Part shown: in pieces, positions 61,101 to 64,000 of the stretch
Position numbering within the stretch: position 1 is the first letter of the stretch
Layout: each line of letters begins with the position of its first letter
Assembly (NCBI GenBank): GCA_002270565.1
Contig: NQMI01000003.1
Span: forward strand, 737,331 to 801,330
DNA length: 64,000 nucleotides
Origin: Stenocarpella maydis
Lineage: Eukaryota; Ascomycota; Sordariomycetes; Diaporthales; Diaporthaceae
Reading direction: 5' to 3'
Program-made: the position numbers and the translations under genes
Notes under the pieces: generated by a model
Database searches by the model: none
Seen by the model: the letters and a program-made list of their open reading frames with translations, nothing else
Told to the model about the DNA's origin: nothing

Positions 61101-63158
61101 CGGTCGCGAAGTCTGCTCGCTCGATACGACGTCAATCGGTCGTGGATTGCAAGGTGAACACTGCGTCCCGTCGGCGTTCAAAAGGACAAGTGCTGTCTTG
61201 CTTGTACGGATCGCCGCCCAGCTTCCCCGCCCGCCGCGCCCGCTCAGTTAAGCTGGACCTGGCTGATTTTGTCGGAGCACCACATATGTCCCCGCGGGCG
61301 CAATCATACACAGGCACTATCCATGGCTACAGGAGGACCTGAGCCTAGAGGCATGCCACGAAGCATATCAAAAGATTGAGATAACTGGGATGCATAAACA
61401 TCCATACTTTATCTCTGTGCTTAAGGGTCCAAGGGATTGCTCTACCAGATCAATCGCCCAGACATGTTACACAAATCTGCTCTATTTGTGGCACATGATT
61501 ACGTTACCGAAGCTTAAGGCGGGGGATTCCTTACACAACAGGCGGGTTGTGCAGTCATTCTGTGTGATGATGTCGTTCTGTTCATTACAGGGCTCCATTC
61601 CAGCCTTGCGACCTCTGTCTGTGCTGTGTTTTTCAATGGACAGTGCAGTCAGCAACCAAGTCTGGGGGGATAGACGGCTTCCCAAACGGGCAGTCCATCA
61701 GACGAGCTGCCGAGTCTTGGGGAGGCAAAGGCGCCGGGGATCCTGTTCCTGGCGTCGACTCACAAATGGGGACCGCGACTAGAGCTGCATGTGAGAAGTT
61801 GGAATCACATCTTCCGGGCAGTCTGCGTAGCTCGAAGACAAACATCGCCAGCCAAAGACACAGCAACGACCAATCATCACATGGTGCTTGCCCTAGAAGA
61901 AATCCGCAGCTGTACGATCGGGTGCTACCGTCTGCCCGTCCAGTTGGCCGCCTTTCGAAACAAAGCGAGGAACAGTCACCGGAAAGCTTGCTTTGCTAGG
62001 CAGCCGGTCAGCCAAAACAGGCACAAGATCGCGCTATTTTTTTTCCGCGCCGAGTGTCGCTATGAGAGGGGAGCGGGCCACAGCTTCTGTTCGCCGGCTG
62101 TTGAATCCAGCCAGGTCATTGGAGAACGGCTGTAGCGTCTGCTGCGTGGCTTTTCACGCCCGCCATCGTCACAAGCTGTCTCGCTCGCGTGATTTCGCTC
62201 TGGGCGGTGCGACGTGTGTAGCCTTCCAGTTGGGAGGAAGAGTTAGCAGTTGGCAATCATGGCCATTGAGACACCGAACAAAACAAAAATTCGCCAACGC
62301 ACCAGTTCAACCTGCTCAGCTCCTGCCACGGCCGCCGCCTAGGCCAACCGAGCTCTTCCACGTCACCAACACACACACACACAAAACCACTTTAATAAAA
62401 CCACTTTACGCGTTATGCCACGCCCTCTGCGCGCACTGGTGAACCCCCGCGGTGCTGCGGCAATCTCCCGTCAGCTGGGATGCTCGATCATCTGGCGTCA
62501 GCATCTGCATCTGGCCTCGACCAACCAGGCCTGTCGCACTAGGTCCGGCTCACCAAGAGGGGCTAAATTTCCAAGTCGCTCAGGACCAAAATGACTGAGA
62601 AAGCCTCGAAAGCGGAAGGCTGCCTCATGAAGAGGAGGGAAGCGGCTCGGCTAGCAGCAACCGACCGTCTGCCACCGCCTCTTTATCTCCAGTGTTGCCT
62701 GGGCTTGTTGTTAATGAGTTTTCATCATCCTCGCCCGCGGGCGTGAATCTTCTCATCTCGTAGACGCGATGTCGTGACGGAATGTCCAGCCCACGATACG
62801 AGCTGCCTGGGATGGCGGGAGAGTTTAGGTCCCAGGATGGCCCCTCGCGGTTTCAGCAACTATCGCTTTTAACGCCGCAGGAGGGACAGGTCCAAATTCA
62901 TAAATCATGCAGCGCCAATCCCCCCCCCCGCTCCCATCCAACCCACCCTGTTACATAGTACCTCCAGGCCTTTCTTTTGGAGATCGGAGATTCGCACATA
63001 AGAAAACGGAGGGTACACAGATACAAGTGCACCCCCAGTGCGCCAACGTTAATTCAGACCACCAATTCGCCATACACAACAGAAAAACACAGTCATTGAC
63101 TACACATATCCTCATCTATCCTCATCGCTACTATCGTGACTTCTGCCTGGGTGGTTTG

Positions 63159-64000
63159 CTACTTGTTTCCTCGTCTGGGGCGCTCCCTCACCGACCCCAG
63201 CACCGTAATCTCCTCCTGGGTCTCCTTCTCGTCGCCGACGAGGTCGTCAACGAGGTCGTCGACAGTCAGATCTAGCTGTGGCAGCTGGTTGATAGTCTCA
63301 CGAGCCCTCGTACGGGGCTTCTTGGCTACTGGTTTGGCGGTTGACGGCGTCGTCGCCGGCGAGGCCGTCTCTGCAGAACGTCGCTTCGGAAGCCGGCGAA
63401 TCGCTCGCTCCGTGAGTGCTTCCGCCAACTGCTGGTCTCGTCGGACGGCTTCTCGCTGGTTCTTCCTGCTACGAGAGTCCTCCTGGTCCAGCGATTCGAG
63501 GGTCTCGTCATTCCACTCGAATGCTGAGTTGACCCGTTGCACGGAAGCCGTCGTCGCCCTCGTTTTATCGCCTGCCCTACTGCCCAGACTGCTAGTTGTT
63601 GAGGTTGTCTTCTTACCCATTACGGCTTTCCCACGGGTTGCGAGGATTCCGTCTTCGTCTGCACCAAACGTAGTCTCGTTGCGAGGTCTTCCCTTCGTCG
63701 TAGTGACCTTCTGCGGCGAGAGGACTGCTAAGAGAGGGTTTCCGACTGAGAGGTCACGATCCAGCCAGTAAGACTTGTGGATATCCTCTCTCTGGAGAGG
63801 ACGACTGTCTTCCTCGCAGTCAGCAATTCGATTTGCGCAGGGTAGGCCGTACTGGGTGTAGATGGGGCAAACGCAAGTTGCAGGTGAGTAGTTTCCCCGT
63901 GGAATTTGCCCCTAAAGCATACGTTTTGCGTGACTTCTCGTCGTGGCAAGTAGCTCAAGGGCCGCCCACGAGACTTGAAGTGGAAGCTTGCCCAGCCACT
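63159..64000 (-). pseudogene. Mutator-like (MULE) transposase, C-terminal part with in-frame stop
   Basis: The minus strand from the right edge reads QVSWAALELLATTRSHAKRM, a TAG stop at 63914-63912, then YSPATCVCPIYTQYGLPCAN followed by EDIHKSYWLDRD. The CxC...C pattern around YGLPC is the SWIM zinc finger of MULE transposases, though the usual final His is Asn. KGRPR at about 63700 is an AT-hook. The frame then stays open to the TAA at 63159 with a Lys/Arg/Asp/Glu-rich tail containing NSAFEWNDETLESLDQED. The catalytic DDE part lies off the window. The stop and the lost zinc ligand argue for an inactive copy. The terminal inverted repeat was not found. Confidence 0.75.

Larger units (their letters stand above)
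48062..63158. other. 15-kb gene desert between G1 cyclin and MULE relic
   Basis: I could not assign any protein in 15 kb on either strand. The first ~2.8 kb upstream of the cyclin is rich in short CT/GA tracts and may be its promoter and long 5' leader. Repeats present are GGT/ACC triplets (50505-50522), ACAGAC units (50628-50687), AAGC units (51088-51111) and three ATGGCATAC units (54674-54700). ACCTAGGT occurs at 51804 and 55575; G/C homopolymers are at 56388-56397, 57114-57122 and 62920-62929. Base composition is not AT-rich, so it does not look like RIP-mutated repeat DNA or a fungal centromere. Confidence 0.4.

Noticed and set aside
58200..62500. Possible decayed retroelement in the right part of the desert
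   Set aside because: No reverse transcriptase, integrase or protease motif, long terminal repeat or AT shift was seen.

Overview
This is a nuclear contig from a filamentous ascomycete, most likely a Sordariomycete. The evidence is short GT-AG introns of about 54-141 bp, fungal gene families throughout, and a degraded Fot1/pogo-type transposon with an AT shift and transition-type stop codons that look like RIP (repeat-induced point mutation). All exon structures below were joined by hand and every joined frame closes, but no transcript evidence was available.

Left third (1-21 kb) is gene-rich and mostly housekeeping: the 3' end of a peroxisomal fatty-acid half ABC transporter (+), mitochondrial processing peptidase beta (-), a GH36 raffinose-synthase/alpha-galactosidase-like protein (+), a wrecked sedolisin protease (-), a seven-exon SDR/epimerase with a 14-nt micro-exon (-), an APC-family permease of the choline/GABA type (+), nicotinate phosphoribosyltransferase NPT1 (-), and the SSU-processome protein UTP4 (+). 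A 15-base assembly gap lies at 1810-1824.

Middle (21-27 kb) is a decayed island. A protein-kinase-like gene carries four in-frame stops without frameshift and is split by a 1846-bp Fot1-like element with ~48-bp inverted termini and a TA target duplication. The element's transposase is also dead, with the first catalytic Asp changed to Asn. A tRNA-Gly(CCC) follows. From 27 to 34.7 kb there is no gene I can defend.

Right half: peptide:N-glycanase PNG1 (+), a frameshifted L-amino-acid-oxidase fragment (-), a secreted GH18 chitinase (+) with a Thr in its catalytic motif, and a G1 cyclin (-). Then about 15 kb (48.1-63.1 kb) has no recognisable gene. The right edge holds the C-terminal end of a Mutator-like (MULE) transposase with SWIM zinc-finger and AT-hook remnants and an in-frame stop.

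Two dispersed sequence patterns are not explained by genes: the palindrome ACCTAGGT occurs eight times in intergenic DNA, and uninterrupted G or C runs of 9-13 occur about twelve times, always outside exons. I found no operon-like system, CRISPR array or secondary-metabolite cluster; the genes appear to be independent units.
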